Positions 1 to 12,327 of a DNA stretch of 64,000 nucleotides are shown piece after piece (the first letter of the stretch is position 1; each line of letters opens with the position of its first letter). A program made the translations under genes and the position numbers. The stretch is from assembly GCA_025890175.1 (NCBI GenBank), contig JANPYM010000011.1, forward strand, positions 910,299 through 974,298, given 5' to 3'. The notes below the pieces were generated by a model. The model saw nothing but the letters and a program-made list of their open reading frames with translations, did no database searches and had not been told where the DNA came from. The stretch is from Ciborinia camelliae (Eukaryota; Ascomycota; Leotiomycetes; Helotiales; Sclerotiniaceae).

Positions 1-1876
1 TTGACAAGATCATCATCATTAAGCTTTCCATCGCTCCCTCTCTTCATACCTGCAAAATCTCTTTGTAGGGGGTCATCTGGGGTCATTGCTTCGAGTTTGC
101 CCAAACCAATGAGAAGCTCCTGCATAGAGACTTCCTTGTAGCTCTTTCCAAAGATTTTCATGTACAGATCTTCAGACCACTTCTCATCACGTTGACTGAT
201 GCAAGAATGCCATCGATACACGCTGTATACAATTAGCCTTACATTTGGGAGGGTAAAAGGTACTTTTTCCACAGAGCATTTCATTTTCTAAATTGTTCTC
301 GACAACTGAAAGCGCGTTGGGGCGAGGAGGGCGAGGAGGGTAAGGAAGGGGGTAGGACGGCTTACAGATTGAACTCAGCAGCACATTGATTGCCAACTCC
401 AGCGGCAGTACCGGGCTTCCCATTTCTTTCCATTTCGATTCGAGGGTCAAGAGTCCTATTAATGCTTAGCCAGGCGTATCTTCTTTCTACCTATGTTCAA
501 ACGACATTACCATGTAGAATTAACCCGATTCAATCCAACAATTGTGCGTAGATAATCAAGCAGGATGATGTTGATATAGAGACCGCAAGTGATAAGTCGT
601 CCAGTTTGGAAAAGATCGTTATCGTACTTCTTCCAGGCTGCTTGCTTTTTATCGTCAGGTAAGCTATCCTTGGGGGGCGTAAAGCGCCCGTTTTCGTTGA
701 TAGTCGCCAATTGTTTGACCACATAGTTGTGGAAACGATTAAACATCTATAAAAGTTTAGTCACCTGTACATAATTTATTCATTACTCACTCACGATAAG
801 TATACATCCAACTCCAGGAGGAAATCCAAGTAATCTCTTTTCAGAGAAACAATCCGGTTTAAGCTCTCCATTCTTAAGGGTTCGCATATTGTTCTGTTCG
901 TCTTGATTGCTTCCATATAAGGGAGAAAGATCCAAGTAAGAAGAAGTCATTGAGATGTTGAAATCATCGTGTGATGTGCGGAAACAGTCGTGGATGATAA
1001 TGCTTGCGATATAGTACAACATCGACGAGACGTTGTTTGGATGAGGTTTAAATCCACCATTTTCTCGACTCATGATGGTGTCGAATATGAGGCCTGGATC
1101 TGGTTTTGGGTTTGGCTGAACGATTTTCGGAGTGACACTTCGAGCGTATGCTGTACCTGCTTTTCCAATATCGGGGAATCTGATGTTATTGTATCTAGGC
1201 AGCAATTAGTATGAGAAGGATGAGAAATTATTAAAGGATACTAACGATCCATCAGCTTGTCGATAATTGTACTTGTCGCCAAGCATTGAAGCTGGGGGAT
1301 GCTCCAGAGAACCCCATAGTCCATCAACCAGTGTTTCAGTAAGTTTGACTCGAGTCTTCGAGGTCCCAGGAAGATTTGCAACCAACTTTCTAGTATTAGC
1401 TTTTGTATGAACAAATTGAGACCCGGATTTACCTGAATAGTTCTCTCCATAAGCATGGTCTTATCGTCCGTCAATTTCGAGGATCCCAATTCTTGCTTCA
1501 AAGTCATCTCCAATGTCTCCAGATCCTTGATCCGCATTGCTTTAAGGTCGTCCAACAAACCCGTCTGCTCTTGCTTTGTCTCATATGAGCCATCTCCAGT
1601 TTCGGTATTTAAGGGTCGATTAGCTGTGCTAATGACCTTTCCAAGTGACTCGAGTGTCCCAACAATACCTGCACGTTTTACACTATGATCGGGACCCTCA
1701 AATGCTTGAGGATTGGAGCTTGCAGTGCCACTGGTAGATTTCTTGGTTACACCCAAAGTCAAACGCCGAACTGGACTGCTTGAAGAAGTTGCTCCATTTT
1801 CGCCAGACGTCGGAGAGGGCTTAGAATTCTCCTTGCCGTCTTTGTTTTTGAAGACTGTTGAAAGACGTCTCATCAT
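1..1876 (-). CDS. Ppo-type fatty acid dioxygenase (psi-producing oxygenase / linoleate diol synthase), N-terminal part, truncated by window edge
   Basis: Haem peroxidase-like dioxygenase that oxygenates linoleic/oleic acid to 8R-hydroperoxides (oxylipin or psi-factor signalling in fungi). I read six exons: 1433-1876, 1246-1385, 795-1194, 511-746, 366-455 and 1-222 (continuing outside), about 510 codons, with phases agreeing at all five junctions. Visible motifs: distal-haem-side HDCFRT, then SSYLDLSPLYGSN, IVGLNRVNSTW, the AGVGNQCAAEFNL block, and YRWH with the proximal haem histidine and the catalytic tyrosine of Ppo enzymes. The start MMRRLST at 1876 resembles known Ppo N-termini. The C-terminal P450-like hydroperoxide isomerase domain would lie left of the window, so PpoA- versus PpoC-type activity cannot be decided. 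Divergent from TSC13 across 1.8 kb. Confidence 0.93.
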
Positions 1877-3720
1877 TGCAACTTAATTGATAAATTGTTC
1901 TATGCTGAAAAGTTAGTTCTCAACCGATATCACCATTTCATTGTTCTGAATTGGATTGAATATTGAAAATGCAAGTAATTCTATATCTGAAGATGCGGAA
2001 ATCACAATGTAATAAGAAAATTGAATCCATTGATTTGTTTGTGACTTACATGGAGAACGGTAATTAATTGTTGCAGTAGTACAGGAACGTATGTCGCATG
2101 AGATGAAATGGGGTGATACGTTTCGGTGTCTGTACGTATTGTACTCGATTGAACGACGGGTTCTCGAATGAGAGAAGGGACAGTTTAGAGAACACAAAAC
2201 CTTTGATTGTTTGTGTTCTACGAGAAATGGTAAAGAAGATGAGGGCAATTTTGAAGTAAGAGAGAAAAATAGAAGAGGTTGGAAAGGAAGAGAGAGCAAG
2301 TTGGAAGCTGAGCTACCTACCTACCTACCTACCTACCTAGCCGAGGAAGGGGAAAGGAAAAGAGCTCTCCCCTCGATTTGATAGCTCCTGCCGTGTTCTG
2401 AGATTGGTGCAGGATACATCAGTACCTTTAATTTTACAGGCTCATAGTCAACATTTAAGAAAATGTGAAGCCGAACTGATGATCCCCTTCATTTTAATCC
2501 AATAAAAATTTATGAATATCAAATAGAAGGGTTACATTAAAATTGCTTGAGCTACTCCAATACCTCAGAGGCTGAAATACTCAGAATTCATTGGACAATG
2601 TGTAAAAGTCTCCAGATTTCGTACATTGAAAATGTGAGACCTGAATGTACATATGTATGTACTAGTACTAGGTGGTGAAGGCCTACACTGATTCGATTCG
2701 ACATATCATTAACTTGCCTCTTTTACATACGAAAATCAAATGATTCATATGGTTGCACGAACTTATGCAAAGACAGATAAGGATGTTCCAGAGCCATTCA
2801 AATATTTGATTGGTTTATTGAGAAGGAATTTGGGAGACACAACATCAATGTCAATCGATTTTTTTTGTACCCGACCCCGCAAGCCACTATTCGGGGTATG
2901 GGGTTTCTAATGATTTTGAAAACGCTTAAGCCATTTGATACATAATGAGACATTGAGAGACTGAAATAGATTCAGTTTGCTCTGCTAGAATCAGCTAAAT
3001 GTGTCGGTGTGTATTTGAATTTTGATTCTGATGAGAACTCTGCGCAAGTGGAACTTTCCACACGGCATGGACATTGAACATGTACTGTACACGTCGATCA
3101 GTACCTGAAGCACTGGCTCATTAGCTCACTGGCTACTGTACCGCCAGCTAATACCCAGCTCAACCCCTCAATCTCCTCTTATTCATTTTTCGATGGCATG
3201 CGATGGCATGTATCAACTAAAGCGGAACAGGGGCTGTTGAAGCTCAAAACATCCGAATTCGTTTCCTCGCAGGACGATGAGGAGAAGATGGCTTGCAGAA
3301 CAAGGATTAAAGAGGGCTCAATGCAAGGTTGTAAAGTTGTATTTGATAGATCTCATGATTCGTCACTCAGCCAATCGGTATGATGATAGCCCTCATGATA
3401 TCTCATCTCTCATCCAATTGAAGTTGGAACGGAAACGGATGAACAATGAGCTACACATAATTCGCAATTATAATGGGCGTGAACTTTGAAGCGAGGAGTT
3501 ATCATGTACATGTATCATGTGATGTGATGTGATGAAAATGATGACCTCGGGAATGGATCGGGATGATGATGATGTCGGTGATTTCTTTTTTGATGTTCCG
3601 TCCCGAGTCAACAATTTTGAAGCTTGGTTGCCAGCAATTGCAGCATACCATCTTGAACCTCAACAACTTTGACCAAAACCAATAATTATATTTATACTAT
3701 ATACTGGCAGATCTTCCAAG
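1877..3720. other. Intergenic region, Ppo/TSC13 divergent promoters
   Basis: No convincing gene. It holds the leaders of the two divergent genes, a CTAC microsatellite at 2314-2339, a GATG-rich stretch near 3520-3575, and otherwise unstructured AT-rich sequence. Short open frames here lack family resemblance and splice support. Confidence 0.6.
2314..2339. repeat. (CTAC)n microsatellite
   Basis: About six tandem copies of a 4-bp unit in the leader region of the Ppo gene. Similar ACCT tracts recur at 16138-16170 and as GGTA on the opposite strand near 63560-63605. Confidence 0.9.
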
Positions 3721-4789
3721 ATGGCTGTCACTTTGAAGGTCTCAAATCGCTGTAAGATTCCCAATCGGTCATTGAATATCCCCAAAGCTAACCTTCAAAG
3801 CTCCTAAAAATCCCATCAAACGTTTACCTACCTCAATTGATATCGACGAAACAACTACAGTTCAAGATGTGAAAGATCAATTGGCCAAACGAATGGGTGG
3901 ATGGGACCCCAATCGATTGGGTATATTTGACCCAGAACAGAAGATTTTGAAAGATAGGAAAGCATTTATTTCCCAGGATAAAGAAGTAATTATTGGAAAG
4001 GAAATCTTGATCAAGGACCTAGGTACGTACCTGCAACCTGCTACGCAAATATCTTACAACAAACTTACACTCGCATCTATCACAGGTCCTCAATTAGGCT
4101 GGCGCACCGTCTACATAATTGAATACCTCGGTCCCATTCTAATTCATCTCGGATTTCCCCTCCTCCGCCCTTACATCTACTCCCACCCCACCAGCTCTAT
4201 CGCCCCCCTCTCTACTTCCCAGCTTCTCTCCATGGCCCTCATAATCATTCATTTCATCAAACGAGAATATGAAACGATCTTCGTCCACCGCTTCTCCCTG
4301 TCCACAATGCCAGCCAGTAACATCTTCAAAAACTGCTTGCACTACTGGATCCTTAGTGGTCTCTACGTCGCCTACTTCATTTACGCCCCTTCATCATACA
4401 CCGCCCTCTCCTCCCCAAAATTGAACCTTATAAACATGGCTGGAGTGGCTCTCTACATCTTTGGCGAGATATCCAATTTCAAAACCCATCTCACTCTTTC
4501 CAACCTTCGCTCTCCGGGTGGAACTGAACGCGGAATTCCCCAAGGTTACGGTTTTTCTATGGTAACATGTCCCAACTATTTCTTCGAGATACTCGCCTGG
4601 ATTGGTGTGGTTTTAGTGACTAAGAGTTGGAGTACGGTCATATTCGTTATTGTCGGCACAATGCAAATGCAGACATGGGCTGCTAAGAAGGAAAAGCTAT
4701 ATTGTAATGATTTCGGCGATAAGTATAAGAAGAAGAGAAACGCCATTTTTCCTACTCCAGGGGCCTTTATCAAGGAACTTACTGGTTAA
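3721..4789 (+). CDS. TSC13: Very-long-chain enoyl-CoA reductase, TSC13 family
   Basis: Last step of the ER fatty-acid elongation cycle: NADPH-dependent reduction of trans-2-enoyl-CoA to saturated very-long-chain acyl-CoA for sphingolipids. Exons 3721-3751, 3801-4022 and 4086-4789 give 318 residues, the usual size. The first ~75 residues form the family's ubiquitin-like N-terminal region. Then come several hydrophobic segments, the family block YETIFVHRFS, SNFKTHLTLSNLR, and the C-terminal steroid-5-alpha-reductase-like region with GYGFSMVTCPNYFFE, which contains a conserved Tyr of the catalytic region. The basic C-terminus (KYKKKRNA) fits an ER membrane protein. The 63-nt second intron is a multiple of three and stop-free, so retention would keep the frame. 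The short first exon MAVTLKVSNR was chosen for its donor GTAAGA and the CTAAC/AAAG acceptor. Confidence 0.95.
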
Positions 4790-5800
4790 TTGGATTGGAT
4801 AGTTTAAGGAGAGAGTACGTCATGAGGTAACGAAGGTATAGCAATGTGGTTATACTGGCCATGGGTTGCAAATCCTAGAACTCACATGAACCCTCAGCAT
4901 TGGTCTTGACGGGATTGGGGATGAAGAAGGATTGAAAAACAATACCAAAAGTATATAATAGAGTATACTGCTTTGTCTTACTCCGCGAATGCCAATTTAT
5001 GTTATGATTTACCCTGCCAAGTTCTTTTACACCTTCAAATCATGAGTACTGGTACTTATTCCTCAGGAGGACTAATACATTCGCCTTAGACACACCATTC
5101 ATCGAAGCCAATAATGAACAACGGCAAACACGGGTCTCATGAGCCAACTTTTTGGCATGCCTCGGCATTACGATATGCATGGCCGTGAAATACATACCTA
5201 CCTTTCTCCTTCATGAAGCAAGTGCTCAGCCCAGTGTCAAGAATGTATCTTGGTCATTTCTCGAACCTTCGTTTCATGCATACTCCATCTATCAATTAAT
5301 TTCATTATTTAACCTTATATTTCAATCTCCTTCTGGTGTTATTGAGGGTATTTCTTCTATAGAAATACCCCCTACTTTCTCTAGTGTCCAGCTGCTTTTC
5401 TCACATATATTGGGTTTGCAACTTTGAGTCTATGCTCCTTTCTTCATACTAGAATCTACCAAGGACATAATCTTTTGGCATCAAAGTCTGCTAGCCCCAA
5501 GACTTCGGGCCTGAGAAATGTATTTGGAGTGCATTTCTTTCTGCGGGGTATTTTCATATTCCGCCTTGCGCTTGAAAAAGATCTTCCTAGATCACTTATA
5601 TAGGTATATCTTACCTTTCTGTCCCCCATATTATTCACTTGCTCGCTGATTGTGATAGTTATCCAGACCTCCTTTTCTTTGCATACTTGCAGTGTAAAGT
5701 AGAGTTGAATAATAGTTGATCCTATTGCCACTCCCTACATAATAATGTGCGCATTCCCATTCCATTCCATATTCCCGAACTTTAAACTAACCCACCCCAG
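4790..5800. other. Intergenic region downstream of TSC13
   Basis: 3' flank of TSC13 followed by AT-rich sequence. No open frame with recognisable similarity. A plausible acceptor (a CTAAC-like branch then CCCCAG) ends at 5800, just before the fasciclin relic, but I could not find a matching upstream exon. Confidence 0.5.
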
Positions 5801-6194
5801 GTCGGCTACTCTACCCTCCTCACCTCTGGCTCAGCCCATGAGCAATCCCTAACCGTCACCTCGGAAGACTCCAAAGTCTTGATCAACAGCACTGAAGTAA
5901 TCACCACCTACATCGTTGCTTCCAAAGGCGTCATGCACGTTATCGCCAACATTCTTAATCCCTCAAATGCGGCTATTGTTGAGAGCGCTCATGCAGTCAC
6001 TCAACCAATTGCCTTTTCAAAGTGCAACGATTGTGCCTAGGGTGCCATTTACCAGTGGGATCACGGCCACGACCATGGCGATGGGTGCTGCTACGGGGAT
6101 GATTATTAAGATGGGAGCCGGTGAGACGATGGTGGGTGAAGACAGCATGGGGGATATAGTGGCGGCGGTTGTGGAGGCTGATATTGTCATTTAG
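5801..6194 (+). pseudogene. Fasciclin (FAS1) domain protein relic, 5'-truncated and frameshifted
   Basis: From 5801, 79 codons read as the C-terminal half of a fungal FAS1 domain: TVTSEDSKVLINSTEVITTY, then GVMHVIANILNPSN, matching the family's conserved 'NGVIHVID.VL.P' H2 box. The frame ends at TAG 6038-6040. In another frame the text continues with VPFTSGITATTMAMGAATG, like the Ser/Thr/Ala/Gly tail after FAS1 in secreted or GPI-anchored fungal proteins, so a frameshift separates the two parts. The H1 half of the domain and the signal peptide are not visible upstream. The family acts in cell-surface adhesion; this copy looks dead. Confidence 0.65.
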
Positions 6195-6813
6195 ATTTGG
6201 AATGGTGGAAGGATTGATGAGGGATGTGGAGATCGAAGGTGGGAAATGGGAAATGATGCTTTTTATTAAGTTCTATGGGTCATGGAATCCCAACAAGATA
6301 GTACTACAGTCGTTTATTTTCGATGAAGTATTTCCAGCTCCCCAATCAACTGACACAGACAAAAAACATGTGCCATTAGAATTATCTAGAATCTTGAAAT
6401 TGTGGTTCTTACTTAAGGGGTGAACGGGAGAAATCCTTGGAATTTCCAATGAATGATAATGCAATTAATTGCCTTTCTTAAGATTGTTCTTCGCCGAAAG
6501 CGACAGATAAAAGATTTCAATTACCTGCTATAAGATTATTAAAAATTCATTTAGAAATATGATTGGAAAAGATCAATGAATGTGTTAAGACCTAGTTAGA
6601 GATTCTTTCACCATGTGATTCTTGTCGCACCACAGCACAGACGACTTCATGATTACATAATCATATTCGGGTTTGAACGCGAACGCGACAAAAGACAGCA
6701 TTGTCAACAATTCGATTGTTTACTTGGCAACGACAACCCTCACAGCTTCTCTGAATCTCTCGTCGCATACTCTTCAACCGCAGTTTCAATATTTTTCAGA
6801 TGATTCGCATACC
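6195..6813. promoter_or_regulatory. Upstream region of the dynactin gene
   Basis: About 620 bp between the fasciclin relic and the dynactin ATG. No gene seen. An in-frame open stretch runs upstream of the chosen ATG from about 6673, but family similarity begins only at MAEFEIGQ, so this is taken as 5' leader. Confidence 0.5.
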
Positions 6814-9800
6814 ATGGCCGAATTCGAAATTGGCCAAACAGTTGAACTTGGCAATGGAGCTATTGGAACTATTCTTTACATAGGAACCGATCCTATATTC
6901 GCTGCAGGCGATTGGATCGGAGTTGAGTTGGAAGATGGGGGAGGCAAAAATGATGGCAGTGTTTTAGGAAAACGGTATTTCCGGTGCGAAATGGGCCGTG
7001 GAATGTTCGTTCGTCCTTCGACTATTACGATTATCGATCGACCTGCACAACCCCCGAAAGCCCTTGCGCCTGCAAAGAAGCCAGGCCGGCCAAGTAGCGT
7101 TGTTGCTCCAGTGGCCCGAAGGACAAGCTCTGTGCCAGATAATGGTGTGTCTAAGAGGAAAAGCATGAATGCTCCCAGCCCAAGTCCTATGACAAGACGC
7201 CCTTCAGGCCTTCGTGTATGTATATATTTATGATCATGCTATGCATATTCTGATGCTATATCTAGTCTCCCACGAGGTCTCCTACGAAACAGCTATACTC
7301 TGCAGGTACTTCAGTTGCTTCAACCCCGCGAACTGGAACACCTGCCCATTCTCGAGCACCTTCTGCTGGCGTTCCAAAACCACGACCATCATCTGTAACC
7401 AGCCGAACATCAATGGGACCACCACCGCCAGCAGCACGAGGGAAGCCATTGGCTGGGGGCAGTGGTATAGGGAACAGAATAGGAGGACCTGCAACAAGAA
7501 CAACTGGTGCTCGTCCCACATCTTTGGCCCCTAAACGCACACTTCGACCTGGTTCGGACCGTGTGGCATCAGGCTCCAGTCAAGTCAGTACAGGTCATCT
7601 CAGTGATGGAACTCATGATACGGTCGATGAAGATAGGCTTTTATCACCTTCAGTGAGGAGTGAAACGGATCAATTGTCCCCGCAAGCTTTAAGTCCTGTA
7701 TTATCTAGAACGGGGCGAGAAGCTTCGCCAGCAGGATCGCCAGCAACACAGCGTGGTGCGGTGAGCACGGCAGCTAGCAGGGAGATTGAAGATCTGAAAA
7801 CAAAACTCAGAGTAATGGAAAAGAAGCGAATGGAGGATAGGGAGAAGCTGAAAGCTCTGGAAAATGTGCAACTAGAAAAGGAGAAATTCGAGGGAATTAT
7901 CCAAAAGCTACAAACCAAATATCAACCTCAGCAGCAAGAAATAACGGATTTGCGAAAACAATTGAAAGAGCTTGCCGCACGATTTGAGGAGGCTGAGGGC
8001 ATGCAAGCTGAACATGAATCGATACTTGAAATGGCGACGCTAGATAGGGAGATGGCAGAGGAGACTGCTGAAGTTCTCAGGACTGAACTGGATGTTTTAA
8101 AGCAGAAGACTGAAGAGTTGGAGTTGGAGGTTGAGGTATTGCGAGAAGAGAATACAGAACTAGGTGGAGAAATGAGCGCGGAAGAAAAGACTAGTCAGAG
8201 TTACCTTCAAATGGAGAGGAAGAACGAAAGATTAACGGAGGCTCTGTTGAGGCTCCGGGATCTGACGCAACAAGCCGAGGCGGAGCTGAAAGACGAGATC
8301 AAGAGCTTACAGGAGGATGTTCGAGACCTTAATAGTGTAAAGGAGCACTATGATGTGGTGAAGGGGAAGCTTACTCAATCAGAAGCTGTTATCGAAGATC
8401 TTCGCCAACAACTCGATAATGCTCTAGGTGCTGAAGATATGATTGAGGATCTTACCGATCGAAATATGAGTATGAGTGAGCAGATTGAGGAACTCAAGGT
8501 TACAATTGAGGACCTTGAAAGCTTGAAAGAACTCAACGATGAGCTCGAGATCAATCATGTTGAAACCGAGAAAGAGATGCAGGAAGAAATCGACTTCAAG
8601 GAAAGCATTATCAATGAGCAAGCAAAACGAGCAGCCCAACAAGATGAAACCTTGGATGACATGGAATATACTCTATCAAGATTCCGTGAGCTAGTCACCA
8701 GTTTACAAAGCGATTTGGAGGATATGAGAGCATCGCACGCTGTCACAGAAACAGAATCGGAACAATTGAACAATCGATCACGTGCAATGCAAGACTTGAA
8801 TATGAAACTCCAAGTTTCTGCTGCCAAAACACAGGTCAAGACAATTGATCTCGAATTACGTCGTTTGGAGGCCCAAGAGGCATTAGAGCATTTGTCAATC
8901 GTTCAATTGTTCTTACCAGATGGGTTCAGTTCAGAAAGAGATTCGGTGTTGGCATTGTTAAGGTTCCGACGTGTAGCTTTCAAAGCAAATCTTTTGCACG
9001 GATTTGTTAAGGAGAGGGTAAACGGACAGCCGTCTACTGGCCACGAGGATGACATATTCGCTGGCTGTGATGTTCTTGACAAACTCGTGTGGGTTGGTGC
9101 TATGTGTGATCGTTTTGTCAATGCCATCAGCCACTGCTCGATAGAGGAATTTGGCAAATACGAGGGTGCACTGTATGAACTTGAGCCTGTGGAGAGAGCA
9201 CTCAATGGATGGATAGACGGCCTAAGGAGGGATGAGTTGAAGGAAAAGCAATGTGCTGACGAATTGCAACGTACTATCGCTCTTATGTCTCATCTTGCAG
9301 AGGTTCATATTTCTATTGGTCTTGCTAGTTACGCTGATGAGATTCATATGCGTACTCTTATTATGCAGAATCAGCTCGAAAATGCTGCTGCTGCACTTAC
9401 GTCTACCAGAACAATGGTACAAGCTATTATCCCGAGCCAAGAGGAAGACGATGAGCTCTTCCAACACTTTTCCAAGAAGACTGAAGCGGTCATTGCCCAA
9501 ACACGCAGTGCAAAGGTTATTGTTGGAAAAGCGGTTCGAGAAATTGAAGACTTAAGAGCTCGCTCATTATCACTCATGCCTAATACCATTGAGTCGTTTG
9601 AGCAATGCGAAGTAGCAACTCAACAACTCGCAGAGTACATACGCCACGTAGGAAATGACCTGTTCACATTATTACATGAGGAAGGCAGAGCCGAACCCTA
9701 TACATATGTCGAGGTACAAAGCACTATCTACCAGACTACTTCGAACATCCTCTCAGCTGATGAATCCGACCTATTCTCTACCTACTCGAATAAGCTTAAA

Positions 9801-10865
9801 CTCCTCAATAATCAACTAATCGATCTCTCAACCTTAACATCTGACCTCGAAATGACGCAAGAATTTGAGCTCGCAACAGCCCCTTGGGTCCTCCGATCTC
9901 AAGAACTGAAATCCTCTAAGACCGTAACCATCGACACTCAAGAAGAACTCCGCCGCCTCAAAGAAGAGAACCACGATCGTCTCCGTCTCATCGCCTTGCG
10001 CGATCAAACTCTTGAAGAATCATCCGTCAAAATAGAACTTCTGGAAAGTCGCATGAGAGATGCCACCAAGAAAAATGAACGCATCAATGAACTAGAGCGC
10101 AAAATCGAGGATGCTAAGAGACGCGAAGCAGAACTCGCCGAAGCCATCGAGGTACAAAACAAAGAATTATCAACCATGGAAGCCGATCGCGAAAAGTGGA
10201 AGAAAATTGCCGATGAAACTAAAGCATTGGGTGAAGTAGTATCAGGTTCCAAAGCAGGTCAGGAACGTGCTGTTGCTACAGCCCGTGAAATGGATGCTCT
10301 TAAGACCGAAATAGCTAGTCTACAAGCTGCAGTTCGATATCTACGCGAAGATAACCGTCGTGTAAAACTTTCCGAAAGGGAAAATATGTTGTGGTTGGAT
10401 GAACCATTGATAAAACCTAAATCTATTGAAGAACAGAGGAAAGCATTAGTAATTGCAGAGGGTCAAGATGTTCTTAGCGAACTTTTGACGTTGGCTACGG
10501 GTGAAAATTCGAGGGTCTATGATTTGGGGGCAATGCAGAAGGATAGGGGAAAGTGGAGACCCGCGAAGAGTACGCCGGGTTATTGGGTTGCGAGACAAAG
10601 GGAGGAGTATGAGGATTGGAGGCAGTGGAAGGAAGATGTAGTTAGGAAGGGGAGGGTCTTGGGGGAGAGGGAAGAGAACTTGGGGAGGGGTGTGGGGACG
10701 GGAAGGAGGCGGTTGAGAGCTGGTATGGAGAAAGGGAATGTGGCTGCTACGATAGATTTGAAGTGGAAAGAATTAGAAAGAAAGGGGGCGGGGAGGGGGA
10801 TGTCAGTGGCGATAGTGGGATCTGAAGAGTGGGATGAAGTTAAGGGGAAGTGGGGGTTTGTTTGA
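6814..10865 (+). CDS. ro-3: Dynactin large subunit, p150Glued family
   Basis: Dynein activator that links cytoplasmic dynein to microtubules and cargo, needed for nuclear and endosome movement in hyphae. Exons 6814-7215 and 7266-10865 give 1333 residues. The CAP-Gly domain is at residues ~5-75, with GNGAIGTI, GVELEDGGGKNDG (the EB1/tubulin-tail binding GKNDG) and GRGMFV. A Ser/Pro/Arg-rich basic linker follows (~80-250), then long coiled coil (~265-610), the globular dynactin domain (~620-1000, including EALEHLSIVQLFLPDGF), and a second coiled coil to the C-terminus. The intron falls in the basic linker, a region alternatively spliced in animals. The ATG at 6814 was chosen because CAP-Gly begins directly after it. 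Named ro-3 in Neurospora and NIP100 in yeast. Confidence 0.96.
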
Positions 10866-12327
10866 GTGGGAGGATACTGTAATTGTATGGAGAGGGGAGA
10901 TGGAGAGGTAAAGAAAGAAGAGGATGATGATTATACCCTGTGCTTTTATTTATCCATCTACAACTGTAGACATTCTACTCGATGGAATTATTGATTATAA
11001 TAACTACTCAATGAAAAATCAAATCAACTTTACACATTCTTACTTTATTGTCTAGTAGGTAAATCTCCTAATGGGTTTACAAGCTAGGTCTCGTCGAACT
11101 AGGGTAGGATAATCATCGGGTAGTCTCCCTCCAAAAGCGATCGAATAATTTTTTAAAAAGTATTCTTTTTGTCTATTGAAACTTGAACTAAATTCAATTT
11201 TCTATCATTTTTTTTCAACCTTGAATTATTATTTCGCATAACTTACTTCACAACCGTTCTTTCAAATTAATGAATAATTATATCTTCAAATGGATCTTAC
11301 TTTAGTAAACATAATGATATAAATTATTAGTATTTTCACATAATGAATATGAAGTTATTCCTAAATTATATAAGATTATGCAATTGGTTTCGCCGACGAG
11401 GAACCGCAGGTTCGGTTGGAGGGGATGATCAACACGCCAGGTGATATCTTGTACAGTATATCCTTGAAGTATATCTATAGTACTACTATTCTCCTTTACT
11501 CTCTGCCTTCTACATTATATTTCAATATCTAGTATTTATTCGTGTTATTCTATTTTCTATAAAGCACCCTCGCCTCACCCCCTTTCACTCCTGCACAACA
11601 CTTGTACGCCACCCACCTGTTCATCGTTTGTCTTCCTAAACTAAAGACGATGGTTCATCATACAATCCATCATACAACAGATTCTAGGTTGGACTGATTT
11701 TACTACCAAAACTTCAAATTTATTACTCCCGATAAAGTTTTATTATCCAGAATGAAAAGATATTCAAGATTCTTGATCGTTTTTACTGCGAATAAGAATT
11801 TGGAAAATGAGACGATTAGTGCTCGGTGACGAATATGGTGATGACTCCTTTAGAGAGGACCTGTGAATCAAAATTGTGAATCAAAGATGAGGTTTCTAAT
11901 GGACAGATTTCCACTAGATTCCAAGTCCTAGAATATTTGGAATATTGGTCACTGCGACTTCGATCTATCCTTCTTCGAGTCGCTCCCTCTTCCTGTTCTT
12001 CTCTTTCTTTTCCACTCTCCATCAACTACAACATCTCCACCAACTACAGCATCTCCATCAACTACAACATCTCAACATCTCAATATCCACACACACCGCC
12101 CAAACCTTGGTCACGTATCAATACAAGAGCAACTTATTACACAGTAGGTAACCTCTTTGATTATATGTTGTATCGTTGATTGATTTGAATATAGATATCA
12201 ACTACTACCTACGTCTTCGACTACATCTTCTTCTGAACATCAACCACATCTTCTTCCGACGTTCATAACAACCCACGATATACCGAAGTCAACTTCAACC
12301 AACAAGTCTCTCTCTCAATCAACAATC
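10866..12327. other. Intergenic region between dynactin and the micro-exon gene
   Basis: AT-rich 3' flank of dynactin (about 10866-11560), then a C/T/A-rich leader before 12328. The leader has CAACTACAACATCTC-like repeats at about 12022-12082. A plausible 5'-leader intron is GTAACC at about 12145 to the AG before ATATCAAC at about 12195. No protein-coding gene is supported. Confidence 0.5.

Noticed and set aside
1913..2299. 128-codon minus-strand frame upstream of Ppo
   Set aside because: Starts in the pyrimidine-rich leader and shows no similarity; likely untranslated leader.
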